Part shown: positions 1 through 6,169 of the stretch, piece after piece
How positions within the stretch are numbered: position 1 is the first letter of the stretch
How the letters are laid out: every line of letters begins with the position of its first letter
NCBI GenBank assembly: GCA_003022685.1
Contig: PXSV01000191.1
Coordinates: forward strand, 1 to 6,505
Length of the DNA stretch: 6,505 nt
From: Halobacteriales archaeon SW_9_67_24
GTDB taxonomy: Archaea > Halobacteriota > Halobacteria > Halobacteriales > Halococcaceae
Reading direction: 5' to 3'
Made by a program: the position numbers and the translations under genes
The notes under the pieces: generated by a model
Told to the model about the DNA's origin: nothing
Database searches by the model: none
What the model saw: the letters and a program-made list of their open reading frames with translations, nothing else

Positions 1-36
1 GAGGCGCTCGAAGACGAGAGTCCGGTGTTCGAGTGA
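1..36 (+). CDS. C-terminal tail of an upstream gene (partial)
   Basis: Frame 1 reads as an acidic peptide, EALEDESPVFE, ending at a TGA at 34-36. The composition fits a haloarchaeal protein and the downstream gene has its own promoter and start 50 bp later, so this is most likely the end of a plus-strand gene cut by the window edge. Only 11 residues are visible. No family can be assigned, and a chance open stretch cannot be excluded. Confidence 0.5.
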   Translation, partial: EALEDESPVFE

Positions 37-57
37 TCGGCCGCGTTTCGACAACCG

Positions 58-63
58 TTTTAG
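58..63 (+). promoter_or_regulatory. TATA box of the S1/OB/DHH-like gene
   Basis: TTTTAG in the context CCGTTTTAGTCC is a good haloarchaeal TATA element. Its centre lies about 25 bp upstream of the ATG at 86, so transcription should begin at or next to the start codon, giving a leaderless mRNA. No Shine-Dalgarno sequence is visible before the ATG, which agrees with this. The start site is inferred from spacing, not measured. Confidence 0.7.
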
Positions 64-85
64 TCCCCGGCCGTACCGTCCGGTA

Positions 86-2212
86 ATGGGTAGTTGTGTC
101 ATCTGCGGCACCTCCGTCGACGGCCACATCTGTGGCAGTCACGAGGAGGACGTCGTCTTCGAGTTCGAGGGATCGCGCGCGAACCAGCTCACGCCCGGCC
201 GCTTTTACGAGGGATCGGTCGACGGCTTCGCCGACTTCGGCGTGTTCGTCGACATCGGCGACAGCGTCACCGGCCTGCTTCATCGGAGCGAACTCGACAC
301 CAGACTCGAAAGCCTCGACTGGGACGCGGGCGAGACGGTGTACGTCCAGGTCACCGACGTCCACGACAACGGCAACGTCGACCTCGCGTGGTCGATCCGC
401 CAAGCACCCGCCGAGTTCCGTGGCGAACTCGTCGACGACCCCGAGGGCGACCGACTCGCGGAAGCCGAGGCCGACGCCGACTCCGGCACCGGGGCGGCGG
501 GGGCGACCGACCCAAATGAGCGCGCGGCCGCCAACGTGGCGGCCGAACCCGGGATCGACAGCCCCACCGTAGCGGCCGAGGAGAACGACAGCGACCGCGC
601 CAGGACGCGAACGAACGGGAATGCAGAGCCGGAGGGAGAGACGGAAACCAACGCGAGTTCCACGGACGCACGCGGGAGTGAGGGGGCGGCCAGCCCCTCC
701 ACGGACGAGAGGAGCGCCGGCCTCGTCGAAGCCGAGCGCGAGCGCGTCCCGATCGCGGACCTCGAATCGCGGGTCGGCGATCACGTCCGCGTCGAGGGCA
801 CAGTCGTAAGCGTGCGCCAGACCGGCGGGCCGACGGTGTTCGAACTCCGCGACGAAACTGGTACTGTCGACTGCGCGGCGTTCGAGGAGGCCGGCGTCCG
901 CGCGTACCCCGACATCGAGACCGACGCGGTCGTCGCCATCGAGGGCGAGGTCGAGCGCCACCGCGACGATCTCCAGGTCGAAACCGTGGGCCTCGCAGTG
1001 CTCGACGGCGAGGAGCGCGAGACGGTCGAGGAACGCCTCGAAGACGCGCTCGCCGAGCGCGCCCGACCCGACGAGATCGAACCGCTCGCCGACGATCCCG
1101 TGATCGACGATCTCAGTGAGGAAGTCCGCGACCTCGCGGGGCTGATCCGGCGCGCGGTGCTCGAATCCCGCCCCGTGGTGGTGCGCCACGACGCGAGCGT
1201 TGACGGCTACGTCGCAGGTGCAGCGATCGAGCGCGCCACGCTGCCCCTGGTGCGCGACGAGCACGCACGTGACGACGCCGAGTACCACTACTTCGGCCGC
1301 CGGCCAGTCGAGGACGGCATCTACGACATGGACGCCGCGACCCGGGACGTCACCACGATGCTCGACGCCAACGAGCGCCACGACGAGCAGTTCCCGCTGT
1401 TCGTGTTCTGCGGCATCGGGAGCGCACGGTCGCTCGACGGTCTCTCGCTGCTCTCGGTCTACGGAGTCGAGCGGGCCGTGCTCGGCGACCGAGCGCTCGA
1501 TGCGGACGACCTCGCGGCACACGTCACGCCCACAGATCAGGATACCACGACCGCAACGGCGATCGGGGCGACCGTCGCAGCAGGGGTCAATCCCGATGTC
1601 CGCGACGAGCTCGGCGATCTCCCGGCGGTGAGCTACTGGGAGGACACGCCCGAGGCGTACGCCGAGTTGGCGAGCGAGGCGGGTGCCGACGCCGACCGGA
1701 CGCGTGACGTCCGGGGGTCGATCGCGCTGGTGGCGAACTACCAGGCCTACGAGGACAAGCGCGAGCTGATCGCCGACCTGCTGTTCGACGGCAGCGAGTC
1801 GCTCGCGGCACGGCTCGCGGGCCAGTTCCGCGAGAAGCTCGACGCCGCGATCGAAACGGCCGAGGCCCACCTCGATCGGCGAGAGGCCGAGGGCGTCACA
1901 GTGGCGGTGCTCGACACCGACGCGTTCACCCACCGGTACGACTTCCCGCCGACCGACCTGCTGTGTGACGAGCTCCACCGCCGGACCCACGAGGATTCAC
2001 CCGTGCTCCTCGGCCTCGGCGAGGACGAACTTCTGGTCCGACACACCGGCGACCTCGATCTCGATAGCCTGGCCGAGGCAGTCGCCGAGCGCGCGCCCGA
2101 GGCGGGCGTCGTCGCGCGGGCAGCCCGTGACGACCGGATCGAGTTCCTGGTCGGCGAGCGCGACGCCGTGCTCGACGCTACGATCACCGCGATCGGCGAG
2201 CAGCTCGACTGA
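86..2212 (+). CDS. Zinc finger-S1-OB-fold-DHH (RecJ/Cdc45-like) nucleic-acid protein, probably nuclease-dead
   Basis: Probably a single-stranded nucleic-acid-binding protein of the RecJ/Cdc45 superfamily, 708 residues. Domains in order: a small zinc finger (C4, C7, C16, H19; H14 also possible); an S1 RNA-binding domain (about 36-105, with GFADFGVFVDIGD and GLLHRSEL); an acidic Ser/Thr/Ala-rich linker, probably disordered (about 113-220); an OB-fold of the tRNA-anti type (about 228-305, VRVEGTVVSVRQ...TVDCAAFEE); a DHH-like domain (about 345-540); and a DHHA1-like C-terminal region (about 604-705). The family is the archaeal RecJ-like group with an N-terminal zinc finger. The catalytic motifs look eroded: the HxDxDG site reads HDASVDG (368-374), the position of the DHH triad reads GDR (467-469), and the GGH/GGR of DHHA1 reads AAR (679-681). 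A structural or Cdc45-like role is therefore more likely than exonuclease activity. The start is fixed by the TATA box 25 bp upstream. Family placement is firm; loss of activity is inferred. Confidence 0.9.
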   Translation: MGSCVICGTSVDGHICGSHEEDVVFEFEGSRANQLTPGRFYEGSVDGFADFGVFVDIGDSVTGLLHRSELDTRLESLDWDAGETVYVQVTDVHDNGNVDLAWSIRQAPAEFRGELVDDPEGDRLAEAEADADSGTGAAGATDPNERAAANVAAEPGIDSPTVAAEENDSDRARTRTNGNAEPEGETETNASSTDARGSEGAASPSTDERSAGLVEAERERVPIADLESRVGDHVRVEGTVVSVRQTGGPTVFELRDETGTVDCAAFEEAGVRAYPDIETDAVVAIEGEVERHRDDLQVETVGLAVLDGEERETVEERLEDALAERARPDEIEPLADDPVIDDLSEEVRDLAGLIRRAVLESRPVVVRHDASVDGYVAGAAIERATLPLVRDEHARDDAEYHYFGRRPVEDGIYDMDAATRDVTTMLDANERHDEQFPLFVFCGIGSARSLDGLSLLSVYGVERAVLGDRALDADDLAAHVTPTDQDTTTATAIGATVAAGVNPDVRDELGDLPAVSYWEDTPEAYAELASEAGADADRTRDVRGSIALVANYQAYEDKRELIADLLFDGSESLAARLAGQFREKLDAAIETAEAHLDRREAEGVTVAVLDTDAFTHRYDFPPTDLLCDELHRRTHEDSPVLLGLGEDELLVRHTGDLDLDSLAEAVAERAPEAGVVARAARDDRIEFLVGERDAVLDATITAIGEQLD

Positions 2213-2269
2213 TTTTGCGGTGGCGGCGGTTGCTGGGCGGTACGGTGGCGGTGCCTGGCGGATCGAGGG

Positions 2270-2305
2270 CGAAGCCAGGAGCGTAGCGAGTGGCTGAGGG
2301 CTTCG
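2270..2305. repeat. Imperfect inverted repeat CGAAGCC...GGCTTCG
   Basis: CGAAGCC (2270-2276) is matched by its exact reverse complement GGCTTCG (2299-2305). A second, overlapping dyad is AGCCA (2273-2277) with TGGCT (2291-2295). The loop holds the low-complexity sequence AGCGTAGCGAGTGG. It lies 58 bp past the stop codon of the upstream gene. It could be an RNA hairpin or the remnant of a genome-wide repeat. Confidence 0.45.
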
Positions 2306-2350
2306 GCGGTGCGTGCGGTTGCGGAGAGCGCCAGCAGCCCTACCGTGAAC

Positions 2351-2368
2351 GAGCACCGCAAGCGCGAG
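2351..2368. repeat. Direct repeat, copy 1 (18 bp)
   Basis: GAGCACCGCAAGCGCGAG matches the segment at 2472-2489 at 16 of 18 positions in the same orientation. The two copies bracket a 103-bp segment holding two inverted repeats. The copies are low in complexity, so chance or shared compositional bias is possible. Confidence 0.45.
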
Positions 2369-2378
2369 TGAACGGGTG

Positions 2379-2383
2379 TTTTT
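2379..2383 (+). terminator. T-tract, possible terminator of the S1/OB/DHH-like gene
   Basis: A run of five T residues in GGGTGTTTTTGATCC lies about 170 bp past the stop codon. Archaeal termination depends largely on U-tracts, so this is a plausible end point. A shorter TTTT at 2213-2216 directly after the TGA is an alternative or additional site. Confidence 0.3.
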
Positions 2384-2391
2384 GATCCACC

Positions 2392-2416
2392 GGAAGACTC
2401 GCTTCGCTCGTCTTCC
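2392..2416. repeat. Inverted repeat GGAAGAC...GTCTTCC
   Basis: GGAAGAC (2392-2398) pairs with GTCTTCC (2410-2416), giving a 7-bp perfect stem around an 11-nt centre, TCGCTTCGCTC, in which a further GC/GC pair can form. It sits just after the T-tract at 2379-2383. It could serve convergent termination on either strand or belong to a dispersed repeat. Confidence 0.5.
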
Positions 2417-2445
2417 GAGCCTTCGTTCGCCTCTGGCTCACGAAG
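2417..2445. repeat. Overlapping inverted repeats next to the GGAAGAC dyad
   Basis: GAGCC (2417-2421) pairs with GGCTC (2435-2439), and CTTCGT (2421-2426) pairs with ACGAAG (2440-2445). The two pairings overlap and would be mutually exclusive. They directly abut the dyad at 2392-2416, making a compact cluster of potential secondary structure. Confidence 0.4.
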
Positions 2446-2471
2446 ACAGGTTTTGGAAGGGATTCGAGCGC

Positions 2472-2489
2472 GAGCACCGCGAGCACGAG
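2472..2489. repeat. Direct repeat, copy 2 (18 bp)
   Basis: GAGCACCGCGAGCACGAG differs from copy 1 at two positions (A to G at position 10, G to A at position 14). It lies 27 bp from the stop codon of the OsmC-like gene. Confidence 0.45.
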
Positions 2490-2499
2490 GACCCCTTGT

Positions 2500-2504
2500 A
2501 AAAA
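2500..2504 (-). terminator. U-tract terminator of the OsmC-like gene
   Basis: Read on the minus strand, the stop codon at 2517-2519 is followed after 12 nt (CCGCCCACCCAC) by TTTTT. A pyrimidine-rich lead-in ending in a U-run is the usual form of an archaeal intrinsic terminator. No strong hairpin precedes it. Confidence 0.5.
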
Positions 2505-2516
2505 GTGGGTGGGCGG

Positions 2517-2912
2517 TTAGAACGCGTTGCCGTCGATCGAGATGTCGGCGTGGAGTTCCTCGCGAAGCGCCGAATGGACGTGGCAGATGTCCTCGCCACG
2601 CTCGACGAGTTCGTCCTCGTCGCCCTCGATGTCGGCCTCGACGCGGATATCGAAGCGGATGGCTTCGAGGTCGTCATCGTCGTCGAGGTCGGCCTCGGCG
2701 TCGATCTCGATCTTCCCGAGGTCGTCGTAGTCGCGCTGTTGGGCCCCGACCCGGAAGGCCGGAATGTAACAGGAGGCGTAGTCGGCGACGAGCGTGGCGT
2801 TCGGGTTCGGCCCCTCCTCGTCGGTCGCGTCGACGGTGAGTTCGAAGCCGCCGATGCGGCTTCGCGTGACGAATCCCTCCTCGGACGTGCTGTTGACTTC
2901 GATGTCTGCCAT
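2517..2912 (-). CDS. OsmC-family thiol peroxidase-like protein
   Basis: A 131-residue protein of the OsmC/Ohr superfamily, usual length for the short forms. The family contains cytoplasmic dimeric peroxidases that reduce organic hydroperoxides with a pair of cysteines. Both are present: C48 in YASCYIPAFR (the reactive Cys of the central helix) and C110 in EDICHVHSALREEL (the second Cys, in place of the usual CPV-type motif). The middle is very acidic (EADLDDDDDLE, about 73-83), a halophilic adaptation. I chose the ATG at 2912 because the protein then begins MADIEVNSTSE, matching the family's start, and because a TATA box lies about 30 bp upstream. An in-frame ATG at 2948 would place the start upstream of that TATA box, so I rejected it. 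Its stop faces the S1/OB/DHH-like gene. The family is well supported; the substrate is not known. Confidence 0.88.
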   Translation of the reverse strand: MADIEVNSTSEEGFVTRSRIGGFELTVDATDEEGPNPNATLVADYASCYIPAFRVGAQQRDYDDLGKIEIDAEADLDDDDDLEAIRFDIRVEADIEGDEDELVERGEDICHVHSALREELHADISIDGNAF

Positions 2913-2938
2913 TGCGGTCGACTCGACGGCCGCCACAC

Positions 2939-2944
2939 CCCTAA
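2939..2944 (-). promoter_or_regulatory. TATA box of the OsmC-like gene
   Basis: On the minus strand the sequence reads CAATGTTTAGGGGTG, with TTTAGG as the TATA element. It lies about 30 bp upstream of the ATG at 2912, giving a predicted leader of only a few nucleotides. This supports the shorter OsmC start. Confidence 0.55.
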
Positions 2945-3059
2945 ACATTGTCCACTCGTGTGTGAACCGTCAGCGCGAGACGGACTACAGGGACGAAAAG
3001 CGGCCGCCCGCCGTCGCTCACGGTGGTTCGACGCGCCGACGGCCGATCGTGATCGGGAC

Positions 3060-3803
3060 CTACAGCAGGCCGTCGTCGGAATCGGTGTCGGCCTCGGAGA
3101 GCTCGAAGGTGCCGTCGTCGTCGAGGACGTGTACCTCACTACCGATCCCGCGGTCGTCGACCGCGTCGACGAACGCCTGGGGATCGGTTTCGAGCGGCGG
3201 CATGGTGTCGTAGTGCATCGGAAACACATGAGGGGCGTCGAGCCACTCCGCCGCGATCGAGGCCTGCCACGTGCCCATCGTGAAGTGATCGCCGATCGGG
3301 AGCGCGACCGCGTCGGGCTGGAGGTACGGGGCGATCACGTCCTTCATCTCGCTCATCAGCCCGGTATCGCCGGCATGGTAAAAGGCGGTGCCGGTGCCGT
3401 CGGGGCCTGGCTGCTCGTCGCTCACCACGAACCCCGAGGGGTTGCCGAGTTCGTACTCGTAGTCGAGATCGACGCCGCTCGTGTGATCCGCGCGGTGCAT
3501 CGTGACGTGGGCATCACCACACTCGACTGTGCCGCCGATGTTCATGCCAACGGTGTCGTCCGCGCCCATCTCGCTCTCGACGTACGCCGCGACCTCGACC
3601 GGCGCGACGATCGTCGCGTCGGTGAACTCGCCCGCGTGGGCGATGTGATCCGAGTGGGCGTGTGTCAGGAGCACGTAGTCGGGGGTTTCGATGTCCGCAG
3701 GCCCCATCGAGGTGTGTGGGTTGTCGAAGAACGGGTCGATCAGCAGGCTGGTGTCGCCGACGGTGACGTACCACGTCGAGTGGCCGTGCCAGGTGAGTTC
3801 CAT
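3060..3803 (-). CDS. Metallo-beta-lactamase-fold metal-dependent hydrolase (UlaG/UPF0173 type)
   Basis: A 247-residue cytoplasmic metallo-beta-lactamase-fold enzyme, probably binding two metal ions. The first strand carries H6 and H8 in LTWHGHST, typical of the UlaG-like branch. The main metal motif is THAHSDH (47-53: H48, H50, D52, H53). Further likely ligands are H107 (RADHTSG), D146 (YHAGDTGL) and H197 (FPMHYDT). The segment IGDHFTMG (170-177) is a good marker of the UPF0173 family. Length is normal apart from an acidic tail (ELSEADTDSDDGLL). The start MELTWHGHS is the family's standard beginning. Members include lactonases and phosphodiesterases, but most, including this group, have no proven substrate. 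It points the same way as the OsmC-like gene 147 bp downstream, which has its own promoter, so joint transcription is possible but not required. Confidence 0.9.
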   Translation of the reverse strand: MELTWHGHSTWYVTVGDTSLLIDPFFDNPHTSMGPADIETPDYVLLTHAHSDHIAHAGEFTDATIVAPVEVAAYVESEMGADDTVGMNIGGTVECGDAHVTMHRADHTSGVDLDYEYELGNPSGFVVSDEQPGPDGTGTAFYHAGDTGLMSEMKDVIAPYLQPDAVALPIGDHFTMGTWQASIAAEWLDAPHVFPMHYDTMPPLETDPQAFVDAVDDRGIGSEVHVLDDDGTFELSEADTDSDDGLL

Positions 3804-3830
3804 TGCAGCCCTTCGTACTCGCGTCGCGCA

Positions 3831-3836
3831 CTTAGT
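3831..3836 (-). promoter_or_regulatory. Possible TATA box of the metal-dependent hydrolase gene
   Basis: The minus strand reads CAGAACTAAGTGCGC about 30 bp upstream of the ATG at 3803. ACTAAG is the only AT-rich stretch at the right distance, but it is a poor TATA match. The spacing is the same as for the OsmC-like gene, which is the main support. Confidence 0.35.
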
Positions 3837-3992
3837 TCTGTAGGCGACCGTGCGGAGACGAACAAGAGCGCCGACGCACGTTCGTCGGGCCAGCCACGAG
3901 TCCCCGTCCGCCCCGTGCGCTCCGCGATCCCCGAACCGGCTGACGTCTTCGGATCAACCCCGGGATCGTCGGTTCCGATGGCAAGGTCTAAG

Positions 3993-3998
3993 TTTAGG
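3993..3998 (+). promoter_or_regulatory. TATA box of the dehydrogenase operon
   Basis: TTTAGG in TCTAAGTTTAGGTTG is centred about 25 bp upstream of the ATG at 4020, predicting a leaderless transcript. It overlaps the left arm of the TTAGGT/ACCTAA dyad, so a protein bound there would compete with TBP/TFB. Confidence 0.6.
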
Positions 3999-4007
3999 TT
4001 GACCTAA
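3994..4007. promoter_or_regulatory. Perfect dyad TTAGGT-TG-ACCTAA, candidate DtxR/IdeR-like operator
   Basis: TTAGGT (3994-3999) and ACCTAA (4002-4007) are exact reverse complements separated by TG. The arms equal the outer half-sites of the IdeR/DtxR iron-regulator consensus, though the spacing is shorter than in the bacterial 19-bp site. The dyad overlaps the TATA box and ends 12 bp before the start codon, the expected place for a repressor operator. A wider dyad AGGTC (3984-3988) / GACCT (4001-4005) shares part of it. Which regulator binds is inferred. Confidence 0.55.
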
Positions 4008-4019
4008 TGCGCCGAGCAC

Positions 4020-4589
4020 ATGGAACTCACGCGCCGGGACGCGCTCGCGGCGCTCGCCGGCGGTGCGGTCGTCGGCGGCGGTGGGGCGGCAGCGGCCGGA
4101 CAAAACGAGCGAGAGACGAACGGAAGGCCGACGGGGGCAGAGAGCGGTTCGTCGAGCGCGACGGACACGGCGTTCGCGGCGGTCCGTGACCCGCTCGTCG
4201 CGGCCGCACGCGTCCTCTATCCCAGCGAGGTCACGGGGATCGAGACGTTCGTGGAAACCTACGCGCTCGGTCGCATCGAGGACCGAGAGGAGTACCGACA
4301 GGGTGTCGAACGTGCTGTCGCCGACCTGAACGAGCGCGCGGGATCGTGGCACGATCGAGAGTACGCCGATCTCGACGCCGACGTTCAGGACTCAGTGTTG
4401 CGCGAAATCGGGGCCGACACCGCCGAACCCGATTCCGAGGGCTCGACCGCCGAGCGAGTGCGGTACTACGTGGTGAACGAACTGCTGTACGCACTCTACA
4501 CCTCGCCCACGGGCGGCGAGCTAGTGGGAATCGAGAACCCTCAGGGCCATCCCGGGGGACACGAGAGCTACCAGCGCGGGCCACGATGA
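4020..4589 (+). CDS. Gluconate 2-dehydrogenase subunit 3-like protein with Tat signal (dehydrogenase small subunit)
   Basis: The small (gamma) subunit of a membrane-side flavin dehydrogenase, 189 residues. The N-terminus is a twin-arginine signal, LTRRDALAALAGG, followed by an Ala/Gly-rich hydrophobic stretch to about residue 27. There is no lipobox cysteine. A polar linker (about 28-50) precedes the family domain (about 52-189), which ends in the characteristic LYALYTSPTGGE (156-167), IENPQGHPGG (171-180) and SYQRGP (183-188). In bacterial homologues this subunit is a chaperone and export partner of the FAD subunit, which lacks its own signal. The same applies here: the last codons overlap the start of the GMC gene (ATGA), indicating translational coupling and a fixed complex. 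The start is supported by the Tat motif and the TATA box 25 bp upstream. The upstream dyad suggests metal-dependent control. The family is clear; the substrate of the complex is unknown. Confidence 0.88.
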   Translation: MELTRRDALAALAGGAVVGGGGAAAAGQNERETNGRPTGAESGSSSATDTAFAAVRDPLVAAARVLYPSEVTGIETFVETYALGRIEDREEYRQGVERAVADLNERAGSWHDREYADLDADVQDSVLREIGADTAEPDSEGSTAERVRYYVVNELLYALYTSPTGGELVGIENPQGHPGGHESYQRGPR

Positions 4590-6169
4590 GCGGCGCGGAC
4601 CGGACGCCCGCCGATTCGGCCGACGTCTGCGTGATCGGGGCGGGGCCCGCGGGCGCGCTCTGCGCTCATCGCCTCGCCGAGCGTGGCCACGACGTCGTGA
4701 TTCTGGAGGCGGGTCCGCGGTTCTCGTTCGAGGATCGTCCCGAACGGATGGAGCGCTCGATCCGGTCTGGCGACGACCGGAGCGTCTGGGACATGGGCGG
4801 CGAGCGAGACGCCTACACCTCCACGGGCCCACGATCGTACCCGCTGAACCGCTCGCGAGTGAAGGGCGTCGGCGGCACGAGTCTCCACTGGCAGGGAATG
4901 GTGATGCGCCTCCACGAGGCCGACTTCGAGCGCCGGAGCCGGGACGGCGTCGCCGCGGACTGGCCAATCGAATACGACGATCTTCGACCATACTACGCCG
5001 TCGCCGAGCGCGCGTTCGGCGTCGCGGGGGCCGCCGACAACCCGTTCGCGCCGCCGCGCGAGGAGCCCTATCCCCTTCGGGCCTTTCCGCCCTCCTACAG
5101 CGACTCGATCTTCGCCGAGGCGTGCGAGCAACTCGAAATCACCACCCACTCGGTGCCGAACGCGCGCAACTCCGAACCCTACGACGGGCGATCGGCCTGC
5201 GTCGGCTACGGCACCTGCAAGCCCGTCTGTGCCTCGGGGGCGAAGTACGATGCGACCGTCCACATCGAAAAAGCCGAGGCGGCGGGGGCGCGCGTGATCG
5301 ACCGCGCACCGGTCCAGCGTCTCGAAACCGACGGCAAGGGACGAGTCGCGCGCGCGGTGTACGCGACGCCGGGCGGCGAACATAGTCAAGAGGCCCGCCG
5401 GTTCGTGCTCGCGTGCGGCGGTGTCGAAACCCCCCGACTACTCTTGCTCTCGGACTCGCCGGAGCATCCCAACGGACTCGCCAACTCCAGCGGGCTCGTT
5501 GGCCGGTACTTCACAGAACACTGCTTCGCGGGCGTCGGCGGCCGGCTCGATCGCGCGACCCGTCAGAAGCACGTCGGGTTCAACACCACCGAGAGCCACC
5601 AGTTCTACGACGCCGAAGGAACGAACCCGATCAAGCTCGAACTCCTCAACTACGCCGGCCCGTCGCCCGTCGAGCAGGCGCTTGCCGGCGACGAGTGGGG
5701 CGACGCGCTCCTCGATTCGCTTCGGGATTCTTACGGGACGCACGTCGCGGTCGGTGGCCTGGTCGAGCAGCTCCCACGGAGGGAAAACCGCGTGATGCTC
5801 GATCGATCGACCACCGACGATCACGGCAACCCGGTGCCTGAGGTTCGGTGGTCGATCGACGAGCGAACCAGGGAGAGCATCCGGCGGGCGAACGAGATCC
5901 AGCGGGCGATCCTGGAGGAACTCGGGGCCGCGATCGAGTGGACCATCGGCCCCGGCAACACCGGTCCAGCGTTCCATCACATGGGGACCACGCGGATGGG
6001 GACCGATCCCGAATCGAGCGTCGTGAACCCCGAACTCCGAGCCCACGACGTCGAGAACCTCCACATCGCCTCCAGTAGCGCCTTCGTCACCGGCGGCGCG
6101 ATGAACCCCACGCTCACTATCGCCGCGCTCGCGCTGAAGGCGACCGATCACGTCGACCGGGCGCTGTGA
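4586..6169 (+). CDS. GMC-family FAD-dependent dehydrogenase (large subunit)
   Basis: A 527-residue glucose-methanol-choline oxidoreductase, the likely catalytic partner of the small subunit it overlaps. The FAD-binding Rossmann motif is VIGAGPAGALCAHRLAERG (16-34) with the acidic end of strand 2 at ILEAG (39-43). GVGGTSLHWQG (94-104) is the second flavin-contact motif. FVLACGGVETPRLLL (273-287) and GLANSSGLVGRYFTEH (297-312) are family signatures. The C-terminal GMC domain carries HHMGTTRMG (464-472) and MNPTLTIAALAL (506-517), with H465 or H464 and N507 as likely catalytic residues. C205, C211 and C215 form a C-x5-C-x3-C cluster resembling the 3Fe-4S site of bacterial FAD-glucose dehydrogenase. 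There is no signal peptide, so export with the Tat-bearing subunit is expected. I chose the ATG at 4586 because upstream in-frame sequence is Arg-rich shadow of the small-subunit gene. Substrate may be a sugar, sugar acid or alcohol; this cannot be read from sequence. Confidence 0.92.
   Translation: MSGADRTPADSADVCVIGAGPAGALCAHRLAERGHDVVILEAGPRFSFEDRPERMERSIRSGDDRSVWDMGGERDAYTSTGPRSYPLNRSRVKGVGGTSLHWQGMVMRLHEADFERRSRDGVAADWPIEYDDLRPYYAVAERAFGVAGAADNPFAPPREEPYPLRAFPPSYSDSIFAEACEQLEITTHSVPNARNSEPYDGRSACVGYGTCKPVCASGAKYDATVHIEKAEAAGARVIDRAPVQRLETDGKGRVARAVYATPGGEHSQEARRFVLACGGVETPRLLLLSDSPEHPNGLANSSGLVGRYFTEHCFAGVGGRLDRATRQKHVGFNTTESHQFYDAEGTNPIKLELLNYAGPSPVEQALAGDEWGDALLDSLRDSYGTHVAVGGLVEQLPRRENRVMLDRSTTDDHGNPVPEVRWSIDERTRESIRRANEIQRAILEELGAAIEWTIGPGNTGPAFHHMGTTRMGTDPESSVVNPELRAHDVENLHIASSSAFVTGGAMNPTLTIAALALKATDHVDRAL

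Larger units (their letters stand above)
2213..2516. other. Convergent intergenic region rich in inverted and direct repeats
   Basis: This 304-bp gap lies between the converging 3' ends of the S1/OB/DHH-like gene and the OsmC-like gene. I see no credible gene in it: the open frames that cross it have low-complexity Ser/Arg/Pro composition typical of shadows in GC-rich DNA. It does hold several inverted repeats, one pair of 18-bp near-identical direct repeats, and T-tracts on both strands suited to transcription termination (each listed separately). Confidence 0.7.

Noticed and set aside
2913..2948. Upstream ATG for the OsmC-like gene adding 12 residues
   Set aside because: The added residues are not family-like and the start would lie upstream of the TATA box used to transcribe the gene.
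3925..3968. CGATCCC...GGGATCG and GAA/TTC dyads in the divergent promoter region
   Set aside because: Short GC-rich dyads with long, uneven spacing, away from either predicted promoter element; likely chance.
2505..4007. Long plus-strand open frame of 500 codons across the OsmC-like and hydrolase genes
   Set aside because: It runs antisense to two well-supported genes whose protein motifs are intact. Its product has no recognisable domain. Long antisense frames are expected in GC-rich haloarchaeal DNA.
4346..4585. N-terminal extension of the GMC protein by 80 residues
   Set aside because: The extension is Arg-rich shadow sequence inside the small-subunit gene. The ATGA overlap at 4586 and the position of the FAD motif near residue 16 favour the shorter protein.
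5799..5810. TCGATCGATCGA palindrome in the GMC gene
   Set aside because: It encodes ordinary residues in frame (LDRST) and GATC/CGATCG strings are common in this DNA.
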